NCBI GenBank assembly: GCA_041743085.1
Contig: JBGTNL010000092.1
Span: 56,629 to 120,628, forward strand
DNA from: JAFMPW01 sp041743085
GTDB lineage: Bacteria > Bacteroidota > Bacteroidia > Flavobacteriales > Flavobacteriaceae
Direction of reading: 5' to 3'
Length of the DNA: 64,000 nucleotides
Position 1 is the first letter of the stretch; every line of letters begins with the position of its first letter. Below are positions 15,914 through 26,310 of the stretch, piece after piece. The position numbers and the translations under genes are program-made. The notes under the pieces are model-generated. The model had not been told where the DNA came from and made no database searches. It saw nothing but the letters and a program-made list of their open reading frames with translations.

Positions 15914-18592
15914 TTAAAATAATGTTATCTGTCCGTCTCCGCTTTCCTTATTTTTTTTATTGGATTTACCACTCTTTTTTGAAGAAACCACTGTTGGCTT
16001 AGGTGTCTCACCGGGCAGATCAACCCCAATATCTTCCTCGCCTATGACCTCCATATCCAAGGGATCCCCTGGCTCGGGTTCTTCATAAGGCAGCGACGAC
16101 AAAGCATTAATCTCCAATACCTTATCCTTTGTAAGTTGATTGCCCATAGCGGTTATACCCTTAACGGCAATAAACTCTTCCAAATTTAGAACCCAGTTCT
16201 CCTGGCGTTCCTGTCCGCGCTTCTTGGCGAACATTATTTCAGCTCTCGGCCTGTGATCCGTAAATATCTTTTCCAGGTAGGTTTTGGGATGGTCCGTAAG
16301 AATATTTTCTTCCTTATCCGGGTTTTCAATCAAAAACCGTTTCACATAGAACAACTCCTTTTCTCCTTCCCAATAAATAGCGGACAGCGGTTTTTTAGGA
16401 TCCCATTTTTCAAGAACAATCATCTCTTCCTCAAATCGCATTGTCAGTTCCGGGATTATTGTTTTTACCAGTCCGTTTTGGTGAACGATCAACAAACGGT
16501 CATCACTGGTAAATTCTCCCAGAAGCTCCCCTCGTTCATCGATATTCAAGCGAAGTACGGCATCGTCAAACCAAAGCTTTCTTGGCTTTAGGGTTGATAT
16601 GCCTTTTTCTTTTAGTTCTACACGTTTAACTGCATATTTGGTGACAATATTACCTTTGGCACTTCTCCCTTTGATGATCACGTCAGCAAAATCAAGGTCC
16701 CATTTTAATTTTTTTATATTTCCCATTTGCCGCAGATTGATGGTAACTACTTCCGCCTCCCCGTTCGGATTGGCAGAGAAGTATAGTACCTCCGTATTGG
16801 CTTTTCCGCTTGTAAGGTCGTACATTTTGTCCCTGGTAACTCCGGCGACGTTAAACCGCTTAACATAACTTGCACCTCCCCGACCATCTTTGTAGATCAT
16901 GTTGTAAATGGTGCGTTTGTCCTTCTTTTTGAAGACGGCCACGTGTATGATGTTCCTGTCGATGAACGTTTTGGGATCCACCTTGGTAACTTTCATTTGC
17001 CCCTTTTTGGTAAAAACGATGATATCATCAATATCGCTGCAATCTGTAACGTATTCATCCCGCTTAAGGGATGTCCCTATAAAACCCTCTTCTTTGTTGA
17101 CGTACAGTTTAGTGTTTCGGATAACTACCTTGGTGGCCTCTATGTCGTCAAAAATCCGGATTTCGGATTTCCGCTCCCTGTCTTTTCCGTATTTGCTTTT
17201 AAGATCTTTAAAATAATCAATTGCGAATTCGATCAGGTTGGCCAGGTGATGTTTGCTTTCTTCAATCCGCTCCTCAAGATTTTCAATATGTTGTTGCGCC
17301 TTATCCAGGTCGAACTTGGATATTCTTTTTATTCTGATTTCCGTCAGGCGCACAATATCCTCTTCGGTAACGGTGCGTTTCAATTGTCCAATATGCGGCT
17401 TCAAACCTTTATCTATTGCCGCGATGACCCCTTCCCAGGTTTCTTCCTCCTCAATATCCCTGTATATCCGATTTTCTATGAATATCCGTTCAAGGGAAGC
17501 AAAGTGCCACTGTTCTTCCAATTCCGCCAACTGAATTTCCAATTCCGCCTTGAGTAAATCCACGGTATTGTCCGTTGAACGTTGCAACATTTCTTTCACC
17601 CCGATAAACAGGGGTTTATTATCCTCTATTATACAGCTTAAGGGAGATATTGAAGATTCGCATGCCGTAAAGGCATACAGCGCATCGATGGTTTTATCCG
17701 GTGAAATTCCGTTAGGCAAATGAATTAAAATCTCTACTTCCGCAGCTGTATTATCCTCGATTTTCTTGATTTTGATTTTTCCCTTATCGTTGGCTTTTAA
17801 AATAGAATCTATTAAAGAGGAGGTATTGGTGCCATAGGGTATTTCACTAATGACCAGAGTGGATTTGGTTTGCTGGGCGATTTTTGCGCGAATACGGATC
17901 TTACCACCCCTGAGACCATCATTGTAATTGGTTGCATCTATTATACCCCCGGTAGGAAAGTCGGGAAAAACATTAAATCGTTGCCCTTTTAAATGTTTGA
18001 TCGAGGCATCGATCAGTTCGTTGAAATTATGCGGCAGTATTTTCGTTGAGAGGCCAACCGCAATGCCTTCCGCACCTTGAGCAAGTAATAATGGAAATTT
18101 TACCGGTAAATTAACCGGTTCCTTTTTTCGCCCGTCATAAGACGATTGCCATTCAGTGATCTTAGGGCTAAAAACAACCTCCAAGGCAAATTTTGAAAGG
18201 CGCGCTTCAATATACCTTGAGGCCGCCGCCCCATCCCCTGTAAGAATATTTCCCCAGTTGCCCTGAGTATCGATAAGCAGGTCTTTCTGGCCAATCTGCA
18301 CCATGGCATCACCAATACTCGCATCCCCGTGTGGGTGGTATTGCATCGTATGACCCACAACATTGGCAACTTTGTTGTATCGGCCGTCATCCAGCTCCTT
18401 AAGCGCGTGCATTATTCTTCGCTGAACCGGTTTAAAGCCGTCTTCAATGGCTGGTACCGCTCTTTCTAAAATAACATACGAAGCATAATCAAGAAACCAA
18501 TCCTTGTACATTCCGGTGACCCTTACCAGGGCGTCACCACCCCCGCCCTGATCTTCTTCCTGCGCCTCGTTTACTTCTTCATTCTCTTCCAT
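15914..18592 (-). CDS. parC: DNA topoisomerase IV subunit A
   Basis: Breakage-reunion subunit of topoisomerase IV, which decatenates daughter chromosomes. The 892-residue protein carries HPHGDASIGDAMVQIGQ, the catalytic Tyr in ASRYIEARLSKFA near residue 127, and the IPYGTNTSSLIDSI region, followed by a coiled-coil arm and a beta-pinwheel-like C-terminal domain (repeating VTKVDPKTF, KRFNVAGVTRDKMY). The C-terminus is a long low-complexity Ser/Lys/Pro tail ending GQITLF. It starts 26 bases after parE. ParC rather than GyrA follows from the partner, the ASRYIEARL site and divergent C-terminal repeats. Confidence 0.93.
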   Translation of the reverse strand: MEENEEVNEAQEEDQGGGGDALVRVTGMYKDWFLDYASYVILERAVPAIEDGFKPVQRRIMHALKELDDGRYNKVANVVGHTMQYHPHGDASIGDAMVQIGQKDLLIDTQGNWGNILTGDGAAASRYIEARLSKFALEVVFSPKITEWQSSYDGRKKEPVNLPVKFPLLLAQGAEGIAVGLSTKILPHNFNELIDASIKHLKGQRFNVFPDFPTGGIIDATNYNDGLRGGKIRIRAKIAQQTKSTLVISEIPYGTNTSSLIDSILKANDKGKIKIKKIEDNTAAEVEILIHLPNGISPDKTIDALYAFTACESSISPLSCIIEDNKPLFIGVKEMLQRSTDNTVDLLKAELEIQLAELEEQWHFASLERIFIENRIYRDIEEEETWEGVIAAIDKGLKPHIGQLKRTVTEEDIVRLTEIRIKRISKFDLDKAQQHIENLEERIEESKHHLANLIEFAIDYFKDLKSKYGKDRERKSEIRIFDDIEATKVVIRNTKLYVNKEEGFIGTSLKRDEYVTDCSDIDDIIVFTKKGQMKVTKVDPKTFIDRNIIHVAVFKKKDKRTIYNMIYKDGRGGASYVKRFNVAGVTRDKMYDLTSGKANTEVLYFSANPNGEAEVVTINLRQMGNIKKLKWDLDFADVIIKGRSAKGNIVTKYAVKRVELKEKGISTLKPRKLWFDDAVLRLNIDERGELLGEFTSDDRLLIVHQNGLVKTIIPELTMRFEEEMIVLEKWDPKKPLSAIYWEGEKELFYVKRFLIENPDKEENILTDHPKTYLEKIFTDHRPRAEIMFAKKRGQERQENWVLNLEEFIAVKGITAMGNQLTKDKVLEINALSSLPYEEPEPGDPLDMEVIGEEDIGVDLPGETPKPTVVSSKKSGKSNKKNKESGDGQITLF

Positions 18593-18618
18593 AAAGAAAG
18601 AATATGTATTAATTTGGT

Positions 18619-20478
18619 TTATAATTGGTTCCCTTCTATCAGGTCTACTTCCACTTTAAGATTGTTAATTATAAATTCCTGGCGGTCCGGAGTATTTTTG
18701 CCCATATAAAATTTCAACAATTCCTCAATGGACAACGCTTTATCCAACATTACCGGTTCCAGGCGGATATCATCGTCTATAAAATGCTTGAATTCTCCGG
18801 GAGATATTTCCCCCAGGCCTTTAAATCTAGTGATTTCAGGCTTACCGGTAAGCTTTTCAATCGCTTCCTTTTTTTCTTCATCACTGTAGCAATAAAAAGT
18901 TTCTTTTTTATTACGAACCCTGAACAGGGGGGTTTGCAGAATATACAGGTGGTTTTCCTTTATCAATTCCGGAAAAAATTGAAGAAAAAAAGTAATGAGC
19001 AATAAGCGGATGTGCATGCCATCCACATCGGCATCCGTAGCAATGACGATATTATTGTAACGAAGGTCTTCCATCGATTCTTCAATGTCTAAAGCGGCCT
19101 GCAACAGATTGAACTCTTCGTTCTCATAAACAATCTTTTTAGACATCCCATAGGAATTCAAAGGTTTGCCCCGAAGACTAAAGACCGCCTGGGTGTTTAC
19201 ATCCCTTGATTTGGTAATGGAACCACTGGCGGAATCCCCTTCCGTAATGAACAGGGTGCTATCCAATCGCCTTTCATTTTGCATATCGCCCAAATGGATT
19301 CGGCAATCCCGGAGTTTTTTGTTATGCAGACTGGCCTTTTTTGCTCTTTCCCTTGCCAATTTCCGTATTCCGGATAGTTCTTTTCTCTCCTTTTCGGCCA
19401 TCATGATCTTGCGTTGGATTTTCTCTGCCGTTTCGGAATTCTTATGCAAATAATTATCGAGTTGCTTACCCACGAAATCATTAATGTAGGTCCTTACAGT
19501 GGGCAAGTCTCCACCCATATCCGTGGATCCAAGCTTCGTTTTGGTCTGACTTTCAAAAACAGGCTCCATCACCTTAATGGATATGGCCGAAATAATAGAT
19601 TTCCTGATATCGGATGCCTCGTAATTTTTCCCGTAGAAATCGCGTATGGTCTTTACCAGGGCTTCACGAAAGACAGATTGGTGTGTGCCTCCCTGGGTGG
19701 TATGTTGTCCGTTAACAAAAGAATGATATTCCTCACTGTACTGCGATTTACTATGAGTTATCGCCACTTCTATATCATTGCCTTTAAGGTGAATGATGGG
19801 ATAGAGCATATCATCCACACTATTGTTGTCTTCCAGGAGATCCTTAAGCCCGTTTTCGGAAAAATACTTTTCGCCATTAAACAAAATGGTTAACCCGGGA
19901 TTCAGATAAACATAGTTCTTAATTAACCGTTCAATATATTCATTGCGATACCTGTATTTTTTAAAGATCGTCTCGTCCGGGGTAAAAATGATCTTGGTGC
20001 CCCTGCGGCGCGATGTCTCATCCAATAATTCCTCGTTCGTTAGTTCGCCCGACTTGAATTCGGCCGATTTGGATTTACCGTCTCTGGTAGATTCAACCCT
20101 GAAAAACGCAGAAAGGGCATTTACGGCCTTGGTTCCCACACCGTTTAATCCGACGGATTTTTTAAAAGCGCGGGTGTCGTATTTACCACCAGTGTTCATT
20201 TTGGAAACCACGTCCACAACCTTCCCTAACGGGATACCGCGCCCATAATCGCGCACGATCACCTTGTCACCGTGGATGGATATCTCGATGGTCTTCCCTG
20301 CTCCCATTACAAATTCATCAATAGAATTGTCTATTGTTTCTTTTAAAAGAATATAGATACCGTCGTCGGCAGAAGAGCCATCACCCAATTTTCCTATATA
20401 CATTCCGGGTCGCAGACGAATGTGTTCTTTCCAATCGAGCGATCTGATATTTTCCTCGGTATATTGTGATTGTGCCAT
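18619..20478 (-). CDS. parE: DNA topoisomerase IV subunit B
   Basis: ATPase subunit of topoisomerase IV. The 619-residue protein shows the GHKL ATP site (KETIDNSIDEFVMGAG, DYGRGIPLG, KSVGLNGVGTKAVNALS), the transducer region with ATP-sensing Lys (QSVFREALVKTIRDF), and the TOPRIM domain with EGDSASGS and DADVDGMHI. The C-terminal half ends KFYMGKNTPDRQEFIINNL, the usual ParE ending. It is the first gene of the minus-strand parE-parC-mscL cluster. Confidence 0.94.
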   Translation of the reverse strand: MAQSQYTEENIRSLDWKEHIRLRPGMYIGKLGDGSSADDGIYILLKETIDNSIDEFVMGAGKTIEISIHGDKVIVRDYGRGIPLGKVVDVVSKMNTGGKYDTRAFKKSVGLNGVGTKAVNALSAFFRVESTRDGKSKSAEFKSGELTNEELLDETSRRRGTKIIFTPDETIFKKYRYRNEYIERLIKNYVYLNPGLTILFNGEKYFSENGLKDLLEDNNSVDDMLYPIIHLKGNDIEVAITHSKSQYSEEYHSFVNGQHTTQGGTHQSVFREALVKTIRDFYGKNYEASDIRKSIISAISIKVMEPVFESQTKTKLGSTDMGGDLPTVRTYINDFVGKQLDNYLHKNSETAEKIQRKIMMAEKERKELSGIRKLARERAKKASLHNKKLRDCRIHLGDMQNERRLDSTLFITEGDSASGSITKSRDVNTQAVFSLRGKPLNSYGMSKKIVYENEEFNLLQAALDIEESMEDLRYNNIVIATDADVDGMHIRLLLITFFLQFFPELIKENHLYILQTPLFRVRNKKETFYCYSDEEKKEAIEKLTGKPEITRFKGLGEISPGEFKHFIDDDIRLEPVMLDKALSIEELLKFYMGKNTPDRQEFIINNLKVEVDLIEGNQL

Positions 20479-20718
20479 AAAATGGGGGTTTATCCTTGCT
20501 AATATAAAATTTCGGGGCAGAAATCAAAATGCCACATACATAAAGTAATTAACAATAAAATGACGTCATTGTTAGTAACAACTAAGGACGAAATTAAAAT
20601 AAAATGCCCGGCAAACCCCTAAGATCTAAATAATTTGATGCAGAGGTCTTCTTTTTGTACGAAGTTTTGTAGCATCAAATTTCTTTCATAATTTCAATTC
20701 ACGATTTTTAATTATGGA

Positions 20719-20933
20719 ATCACTAATGTCCGGTTAAAGACGTAAGACCGCTGCGCTACAAGACATAGGACGTGAGACCTGATCGTGACCAACTGAAGAT
20801 CATATAGTTGATTTCAGGTGACAAAGGTACGTTCAAACGTGTTGGCAATTTGTGAAAAGCAAGCCCTTGGATAACAAATATAATGGGAACGCCCAATATA
20901 CTTGCAGTTAAAAAGTTTTACCGGACAACAATA
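20719..20933. repeat. 215-bp repeat, copy 1, leader of cbpA
   Basis: This segment recurs at 43054-43256 with roughly 90 percent identity by eye, apart from one gap around 20797-20816. The first part contains AGAC(G/A)TAAGAC-like units around a CGCTGCGCTAC core; the second part (CAAAGGTACGTTC... to ...CTTGCAGTT) ends a few bases before the cbpA start codon. Conserved TATAAT and TATACTTG strings inside could be promoter elements. In both copies the element sits directly in front of a start codon. The rest of the gap from 20479 holds the parE promoter region and no gene. Confidence 0.8.
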
Positions 20934-20935
20934 TT

Positions 20936-21841
20936 ATGGAATATATAGATTATTACAAGATCCTTGGAATTTCAAAGGACGCAACGCAAGCGGAGATAAA
21001 AAAAGCCTATAGAAAACTAGCCCGGAAACATCATCCGGACCTAAATCCGAACGACAAGGAAGCACAGCTAAAATTTCAGCGGATAAATGAGGCCAACGAA
21101 GTTTTAAGTGATCCGGAAAAACGTAAGAAATACGGGAAATATGGAAAGGACTGGCAGCATGCGGACGCCTACGAAGAAGCACAGCGTCAACAACGGGCTT
21201 CAGGAAACCATGGCAGGCAAGAAAGTTATGCCCGGTCTGAGGCATTTTCGGAAAGTGAGTTTTCAGATTTTTTTGAATCTATGTTCGGAGGCGGCGATTT
21301 CGGTAGCGGCAGACAAAGAAGTTCCTATCAATTCAAGGGACAGGACTATAATGCCACGCTGCAGTTAAAGCTCACAGATATCCTGAAGTCGCAAAAGCAA
21401 ACTATTGATCTTGGGAATAAAAAAATCCGGATCACCATTCCGGCCGGTGTAGATCATGGGCAAACCATAAAAATAAGCGGCTATGGAGGAGAGGGAGTAA
21501 ACGGAGGCCCCAAAGGGGATCTCTATATCACTTTTAACATCAGAAACAATACCGGTTTTAAGCGGGTTGGGGACGATTTATATAAATCGGTAGAAGTGGA
21601 TCTTTACAAAGCGCTTCTTGGCGGCCAAATACAACTTAACACCTTAGATGGCAAGGTGAAGCTAAAATTGAAACCGGAAACTCAAAACGATGCTAAAGTC
21701 AAGCTGAAAGGTAAGGGAATGCCCAAATACAAAAAAGAAAAAGAATTTGGTGATCTTTATATTACCTATAAAATACTTCTGCCCGAAAATTTGAATAGTA
21801 AGGAAAAAGAACTGATCACACAACTTTCTAAATTGAGATGA
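20936..21841 (+). CDS. cbpA: CbpA-like DnaJ co-chaperone
   Basis: A 301-residue type II J-domain protein. Residues 1-70 are the J domain with KLARKHHPDLNP (the HPD motif that stimulates DnaK) and ending DPEKRKKYGKYG. A Gly/Ser/Gln-rich linker follows, then the two C-terminal beta domains (IDLGNKKIRITIPAGVDHGQTIKISGYG, LYKSVEVDLYKALLGGQIQLNTLDG). There is no zinc-finger region, which separates it from DnaJ. The next gene is its modulator CbpM, overlapping by 4 bases, which supports the assignment. Confidence 0.92.
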   Translation: MEYIDYYKILGISKDATQAEIKKAYRKLARKHHPDLNPNDKEAQLKFQRINEANEVLSDPEKRKKYGKYGKDWQHADAYEEAQRQQRASGNHGRQESYARSEAFSESEFSDFFESMFGGGDFGSGRQRSSYQFKGQDYNATLQLKLTDILKSQKQTIDLGNKKIRITIPAGVDHGQTIKISGYGGEGVNGGPKGDLYITFNIRNNTGFKRVGDDLYKSVEVDLYKALLGGQIQLNTLDGKVKLKLKPETQNDAKVKLKGKGMPKYKKEKEFGDLYITYKILLPENLNSKEKELITQLSKLR

Positions 21842-22134
21842 CCATGGCAAATGAACACTATATTCTTGTAAGGCAGTATTGCAGGCGGACGAAGACCGAG
21901 GATAGGTTTATCTTGGACTTACACGAGCATGGCCTTATTCATTGCCAGGAAATAGAAGCCGAACGATATATACTGGCAGATGAGATTTCGGAAATAGACC
22001 GTATTCACCGTCTGCATTATGACCTCGGGATCAACCTGGAAGGGATAGAAGCGCTGAACCATGTTCTGGAGCGCGTACGGCAAATGGAGCGTGATCTGGA
22101 TCATCTGAGAAGAAGGTTGAAACTTTACGAATAG
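21838..22134 (+). CDS. cbpM: Chaperone modulator CbpM
   Basis: A 98-residue protein of the CbpM/MerR-like helical family that binds the CbpA J domain and inhibits it. It contains RFILDLHEHGLIHCQEIEAERYILADEISEIDRIHRLHYDLGINLEGIEALNHVLERVRQME in the family order, a recognition helix followed by a dimerising helix. The ATG at 21838 overlaps the cbpA stop (ATGA); an in-frame ATG at 21844 is an alternative. Overlap indicates translational coupling. Confidence 0.88.
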   Translation: MTMANEHYILVRQYCRRTKTEDRFILDLHEHGLIHCQEIEAERYILADEISEIDRIHRLHYDLGINLEGIEALNHVLERVRQMERDLDHLRRRLKLYE

Positions 22135-22398
22135 ATCTTACTTTACCGGTCTCCGTTTTGGGTTCCAGCCTCCAATTTATTGACGTGGCCATTAGGTTTG
22201 CAGGACTCTCCGTCCATGTAAAACGGAGGTTAGTACCAGATTGATGTGATTTATTTGGCAAAAGACGCTACAGTTTCAGGACGGATCACCAAAGGTATAC
22301 GCTGGGAACCTAATGAAAGTTACTTCTCCGCGCCAATGGTTTTATACCGGAATGTTGAATTCGGTATTAAGGCTTTTGAAATTTACCCAAGACGTGGG

Positions 22399-23493
22399 TT
22401 AAACATTAAACCTGAAATGCATAACATCACCATCCTTCACAATATACTCCTTTCCTTCCACGCGCATCTTTCCAGCCTCCTTAACCTTTGCCTCACTGCC
22501 ATAAGACACATAGTCATCGTAGGAGATCACCTCCGCCCTGATAAATCCTTTTTCAAAATCCGTGTGGATGACTCCGGCGGCCTGTGGGGCGTTTGCCCCG
22601 ACCGGTATGGTCCACGCCCGGACCTCTTTTACCCCGGCCGTAAAATAGGTCTCCAGATCGAGTAATTTGTAGGCGCCGCGGATCAGCCTGGCTGAGCCGG
22701 GTTCTGATAATCCGATATCTTCCAGAAAAAGCTGCCGTTCATCATAGGTATCCAGTTCCGTGATATCCGCTTCGGTGGCCACTGCCAATACGACCACTTC
22801 AGCTTTCTCCCCGGCTACAGACCTTGCTACACATTCTACATAATCATTTCCTGAAACTGCAGATTCCTCATCTACGTTGCAGACATACAGCACCGGTTTA
22901 TCGGTGATCAATTGCAGGGGCTTTACAAAATCGCGCCGCTCGTCTTTTTCAAGTGCTATGGCCCTAACCGAGGTGCCGGACTCCAGGCCCGCTTTTACTT
23001 TTAATAAACTCGTTTCTTCTTTTTGCGCGTCTTTATTTCCGGTCTTTGCAGCTCTCTTCACCTTGTCGAGTTTTTTCTCCACCGTTTCCAAATCCTTTAA
23101 CTGCAACTCAATGTCAATGGTCTCTTTATCCCGCATTGGATCAACAGAACCATCCACATGTACCACATTATCGTTGTCGAAGCAGCGAAGTACGTGCAGT
23201 ATGGCATCTGTTTCCCTTATATTACCAAGGAACTGATTTCCAAGGCCCTCCCCCTTGCTTGCTCCTTTTACCAACCCGGCAATATCAACAATTTCTACCG
23301 TGGCCGGCACCACTCTTTCGGGGTTCAGCAGGGTTTCAAGTTTTTGCAGCCTCTGATCCGGTACATTTACCACTCCAATATTGGGTTCTATGGTACAAAA
23401 AGGAAAATTTGCACTTTGTGCCTTCGCATTGGACAAACAATTAAAAAGTGTGGATTTCCCCACATTGGGCAATCCTACAATACCTGCTTTCAT
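22399..23493 (-). CDS. ychF: Ribosome-binding ATPase YchF
   Basis: A 364-residue member of the OBG-related family with ATP preference; it binds ribosomes and affects stress responses and translation. G1 is GLPNVGKSTL at residues 7-16, the G3 element DIAGLVKGASKGEGLGNQFL follows, then the coiled-coil insertion, and the C-terminal TGS domain (TYFTAGVKEVRAWTIPVG, IHTDFEKGFIRAEVISYDDY). Length is canonical. It converges on the short gap downstream of cbpM; that 264-bp gap (22135-22398) has a weak inverted repeat, CTCCGTTTT at 22151 with AAAACGGAG at 22220, and no certain gene. Confidence 0.95.
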   Translation of the reverse strand: MKAGIVGLPNVGKSTLFNCLSNAKAQSANFPFCTIEPNIGVVNVPDQRLQKLETLLNPERVVPATVEIVDIAGLVKGASKGEGLGNQFLGNIRETDAILHVLRCFDNDNVVHVDGSVDPMRDKETIDIELQLKDLETVEKKLDKVKRAAKTGNKDAQKEETSLLKVKAGLESGTSVRAIALEKDERRDFVKPLQLITDKPVLYVCNVDEESAVSGNDYVECVARSVAGEKAEVVVLAVATEADITELDTYDERQLFLEDIGLSEPGSARLIRGAYKLLDLETYFTAGVKEVRAWTIPVGANAPQAAGVIHTDFEKGFIRAEVISYDDYVSYGSEAKVKEAGKMRVEGKEYIVKDGDVMHFRFNV

Positions 23494-23599
23494 TCTTTCG
23501 AATTATAAAATCGGCGCAAAGATAATGCTTCCGCAACTTTTTCAATAGGTCTCTTCCGCTAATAAATATTAAGTATCTTTATTTTAGAACCTAAATAAA

Positions 23600-26299
23600 A
23601 TGAACCACATGAAACAAACTTGCTTTTTAACGCTAGTATTCTTTTTTTGTGTTACCGCCCTCCTTGCACAGCAGACCGTCCGCGGGGTTGTCAGCGATGA
23701 TACGGGCCAAGCACTCGTAGGTGTAAATATTGTAGAAAAAGGAACGAGCAATGGAACAACTACGGATTTTGACGGTAATTATACTATTAGTGTAGCGAAC
23801 AATGCAACGCTTGTTTTCAGCTATATTGGCTATTCTACCAAGGAAGTTGCCGTCAACGGAAGATCCGGTATTAATGTGTCCCTTACCGAAGGGGTACAAT
23901 TGGATGAAATTCAGCTGGTAGGCTCCAGAAGTCCCAAACGGACAGCCACAAATACAGCGGTCCCGGTAGATGTTATCGACCTGGCGGAGGTCGCTACCCA
24001 AAGCGGACGAATTGAAATAAATGAATTACTGCAGTACGCTGCGCCATCTTTTAATGCCAACAAGCAATCAGGATCGGATGGTGCAGACCACATAGACCCT
24101 GCAACTTTGAGGGGATTAGGGCCAGATCAAACCCTGGTGCTGATCAACGGAAAACGCAGACACCAATCTTCCCTGATCAATATTTTTGGCACCCGGGGGC
24201 GCGGCAATACCGGTACGGATCTGAATGCCATTCCTTCTTCGGCGATAAAGCGAATTGAGATCCTGAGGGATGGGGCCGCGGCCCAATACGGTTCCGATGC
24301 CATTGCAGGTGTGATCAATATTGTTTTGAAGGACAGGACCGATGAAGTGACCGGCTTTGTAGGCTATGGGGTTTACAATACCAATACCGACGTAAACACT
24401 TCCGACTTTCAGGCCGATAATTACGGGGTATGGAATACCGATGGGTTTCGGCTCGATACTGATAAGGACGGGAATCAAATTGGGGAAGACCAGAATTTCG
24501 ACGGGGGTTCGGTCAAAGCAGGTATTAACTATGGCATTGGGATAGGAGAGCGCGGATATGCCAATTTTACCGCAGAATACATCAGCAAAAACAAAACCCT
24601 TCGCCCTGCTTTCGATTTTCGAAAGGGATTTGGCGAAGCCGCTATAGACGGTTTTAATTTTATGGTCAATGCCTCCGTGCCGGTTTCAGAAAATGCGGAA
24701 TTTTATGCCTTTGGAGGCCGAAATTTCAGGGATACGGATGCCTATGCGTTCACGAGGAATGGAGGCGCCAGGGTTATTCCGTCTATTTATCCGGACGGAT
24801 TTACCCCCAGAATAACTTCGAATATTACAGATAATGCGGTTACAGCCGGATTTCGGACAGAACTTTCCAACCTGTGGAATGTTGATCTCAGTAATACCTA
24901 CGGAAAGAATAATTTTCATTATTTCATCAAAGGCACCCTGAATGCCTCATTGGAGGATGTCTCCCCTACTGAATTTGATGCCGGTGGACACAGTTTAAGC
25001 CAGAATACGTTAAACCTCGATTTCTCCAGATACTATGAAGATATGATCGAAGGCATAAACCTGGCCTTTGGCGCGGAATACAGGACAGAAAACTTTGTCA
25101 TATTTGCAGGCGAGGAAGGTTCTTATGGCACCTATGATGTAAGTGGCCTGTTGATCACAGATCCCGCCACTCAGATACAGCCGGTAGATCCCGATTCGGG
25201 AGATCCAAGGCCGGGAGGTTCTCAAGGCTTTCCGGGGTATAGCCCGGCCAACGAGGTGGACCGCGGCCGCAGTAATTTTTCATTGTACGCTGACGGGGAA
25301 TTCGACCTTACAGAATCTTTTTTGCTAAGTGCTGCAGCCCGCTACGAAAATTATAGCGATTTTGGAAGCACTTTAAATGGTAAACTGGCAGCCAGACTTA
25401 GAGCCTCCGAAAATTTTAATATCCGGGGCTCCTTAAGTTCCGGGTTCAGAGCCCCTTCTCTTGCCCAGATATATTACAATCTCAGGTTTACCAATTTTGT
25501 CGGCGGAGAGGCTCTGGAATCCTTACTTTCACCCAATAACAGCCCCGTTACCGCTTCCTTTGGCATTGATCGGTTAAAGGAGGAAAAAGCCTTTAATGCC
25601 GGACTTGGATTTACAGCCACTTTTGACGCTTTTACCGCTACTATTGATGGCTATTTTATTGATGTTAAAGACCGTATAGTCCTGACGGGCAATTTTGATG
25701 CACCACAGATTCCCAATGTAGAAGCGGCTCAATTCTTTGCAAATGGGGCAGATACTCAAACAACCGGCCTGGACATGGTCGTCTCCTGGACGAAAAATTT
25801 TGAAGGCAGCAGTTTCTCGGCGACATTTACGGGGAATCTGAACAACATGAAGATCAAGGAAGTCAAAAACGGCACCTTGGATGAACAGATTTTCTTCGGG
25901 GAACGAGACAAAGCATTCCTGCTGGCCTCAGCGCCTGAAAGTAAGTTGACCTTAAATCTGAACTACGCAAGAGGCTGGTTCAGTGGCGGGCTGGGTTTAA
26001 CCCATTTCAGCAAAATAGATCTTCTCGATTTCCAGATGTTTGAAGATCCTGCGGATTACGGCGGATTTGCAAATCAGATTATTGCCGCTACCGATACGTA
26101 TGACCCCAAACTTATCACCGATGTGGTATTGGGTTTTGATCTTAGTCAAGATCTTAAACTTAACGTTGGTGCCAATAATCTGTTCAACGTCTATCCCGAT
26201 CAGCAAGATGATTGGACCGAAGCCGGTGGATATTGGGATTCCGTACAAATGGGATTTGGTGGGGCCTATTACTACTCAAGGCTTAGTTTTGCTTTTTAA
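23600..26299 (+). CDS. TonB-dependent outer-membrane receptor
   Basis: An 899-residue receptor. A signal peptide (about residues 1-23, ending LLAQ) precedes a carboxypeptidase-like beta domain (VRGVVSDDTGQALVGVNIVEKGTSNGTTTDFDGNYTI in part, residues 26-110), the plug (LRGLGPDQTLVLINGKRRH, VEIL-like RIEILRDGAAAQYGSDAIAGVINIVLKD) and a beta barrel ending in an aromatic residue (SFAF). The plug contains NIFGTRGRGNTGTDLNAIP, common to a large flavobacterial subgroup. No SusD partner follows, so it is not a classical SusC/D pair; the ligand is unknown. A hairpin array lies directly downstream. Confidence 0.93.
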   Translation: MNHMKQTCFLTLVFFFCVTALLAQQTVRGVVSDDTGQALVGVNIVEKGTSNGTTTDFDGNYTISVANNATLVFSYIGYSTKEVAVNGRSGINVSLTEGVQLDEIQLVGSRSPKRTATNTAVPVDVIDLAEVATQSGRIEINELLQYAAPSFNANKQSGSDGADHIDPATLRGLGPDQTLVLINGKRRHQSSLINIFGTRGRGNTGTDLNAIPSSAIKRIEILRDGAAAQYGSDAIAGVINIVLKDRTDEVTGFVGYGVYNTNTDVNTSDFQADNYGVWNTDGFRLDTDKDGNQIGEDQNFDGGSVKAGINYGIGIGERGYANFTAEYISKNKTLRPAFDFRKGFGEAAIDGFNFMVNASVPVSENAEFYAFGGRNFRDTDAYAFTRNGGARVIPSIYPDGFTPRITSNITDNAVTAGFRTELSNLWNVDLSNTYGKNNFHYFIKGTLNASLEDVSPTEFDAGGHSLSQNTLNLDFSRYYEDMIEGINLAFGAEYRTENFVIFAGEEGSYGTYDVSGLLITDPATQIQPVDPDSGDPRPGGSQGFPGYSPANEVDRGRSNFSLYADGEFDLTESFLLSAAARYENYSDFGSTLNGKLAARLRASENFNIRGSLSSGFRAPSLAQIYYNLRFTNFVGGEALESLLSPNNSPVTASFGIDRLKEEKAFNAGLGFTATFDAFTATIDGYFIDVKDRIVLTGNFDAPQIPNVEAAQFFANGADTQTTGLDMVVSWTKNFEGSSFSATFTGNLNNMKIKEVKNGTLDEQIFFGERDKAFLLASAPESKLTLNLNYARGWFSGGLGLTHFSKIDLLDFQMFEDPADYGGFANQIIAATDTYDPKLITDVVLGFDLSQDLKLNVGANNLFNVYPDQQDDWTEAGGYWDSVQMGFGGAYYYSRLSFAF

Positions 26300-26310
26300 T
26301 CTAAGTAATT

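Noticed and set aside
22243..22360. Plus-strand stretch DATVSGRITKGIRWEP... faintly like the start of an FkbM methyltransferase
   Set aside because: Only about 25 residues resemble the family loosely, and the rest runs antisense into ychF. Too short to call even a remnant.
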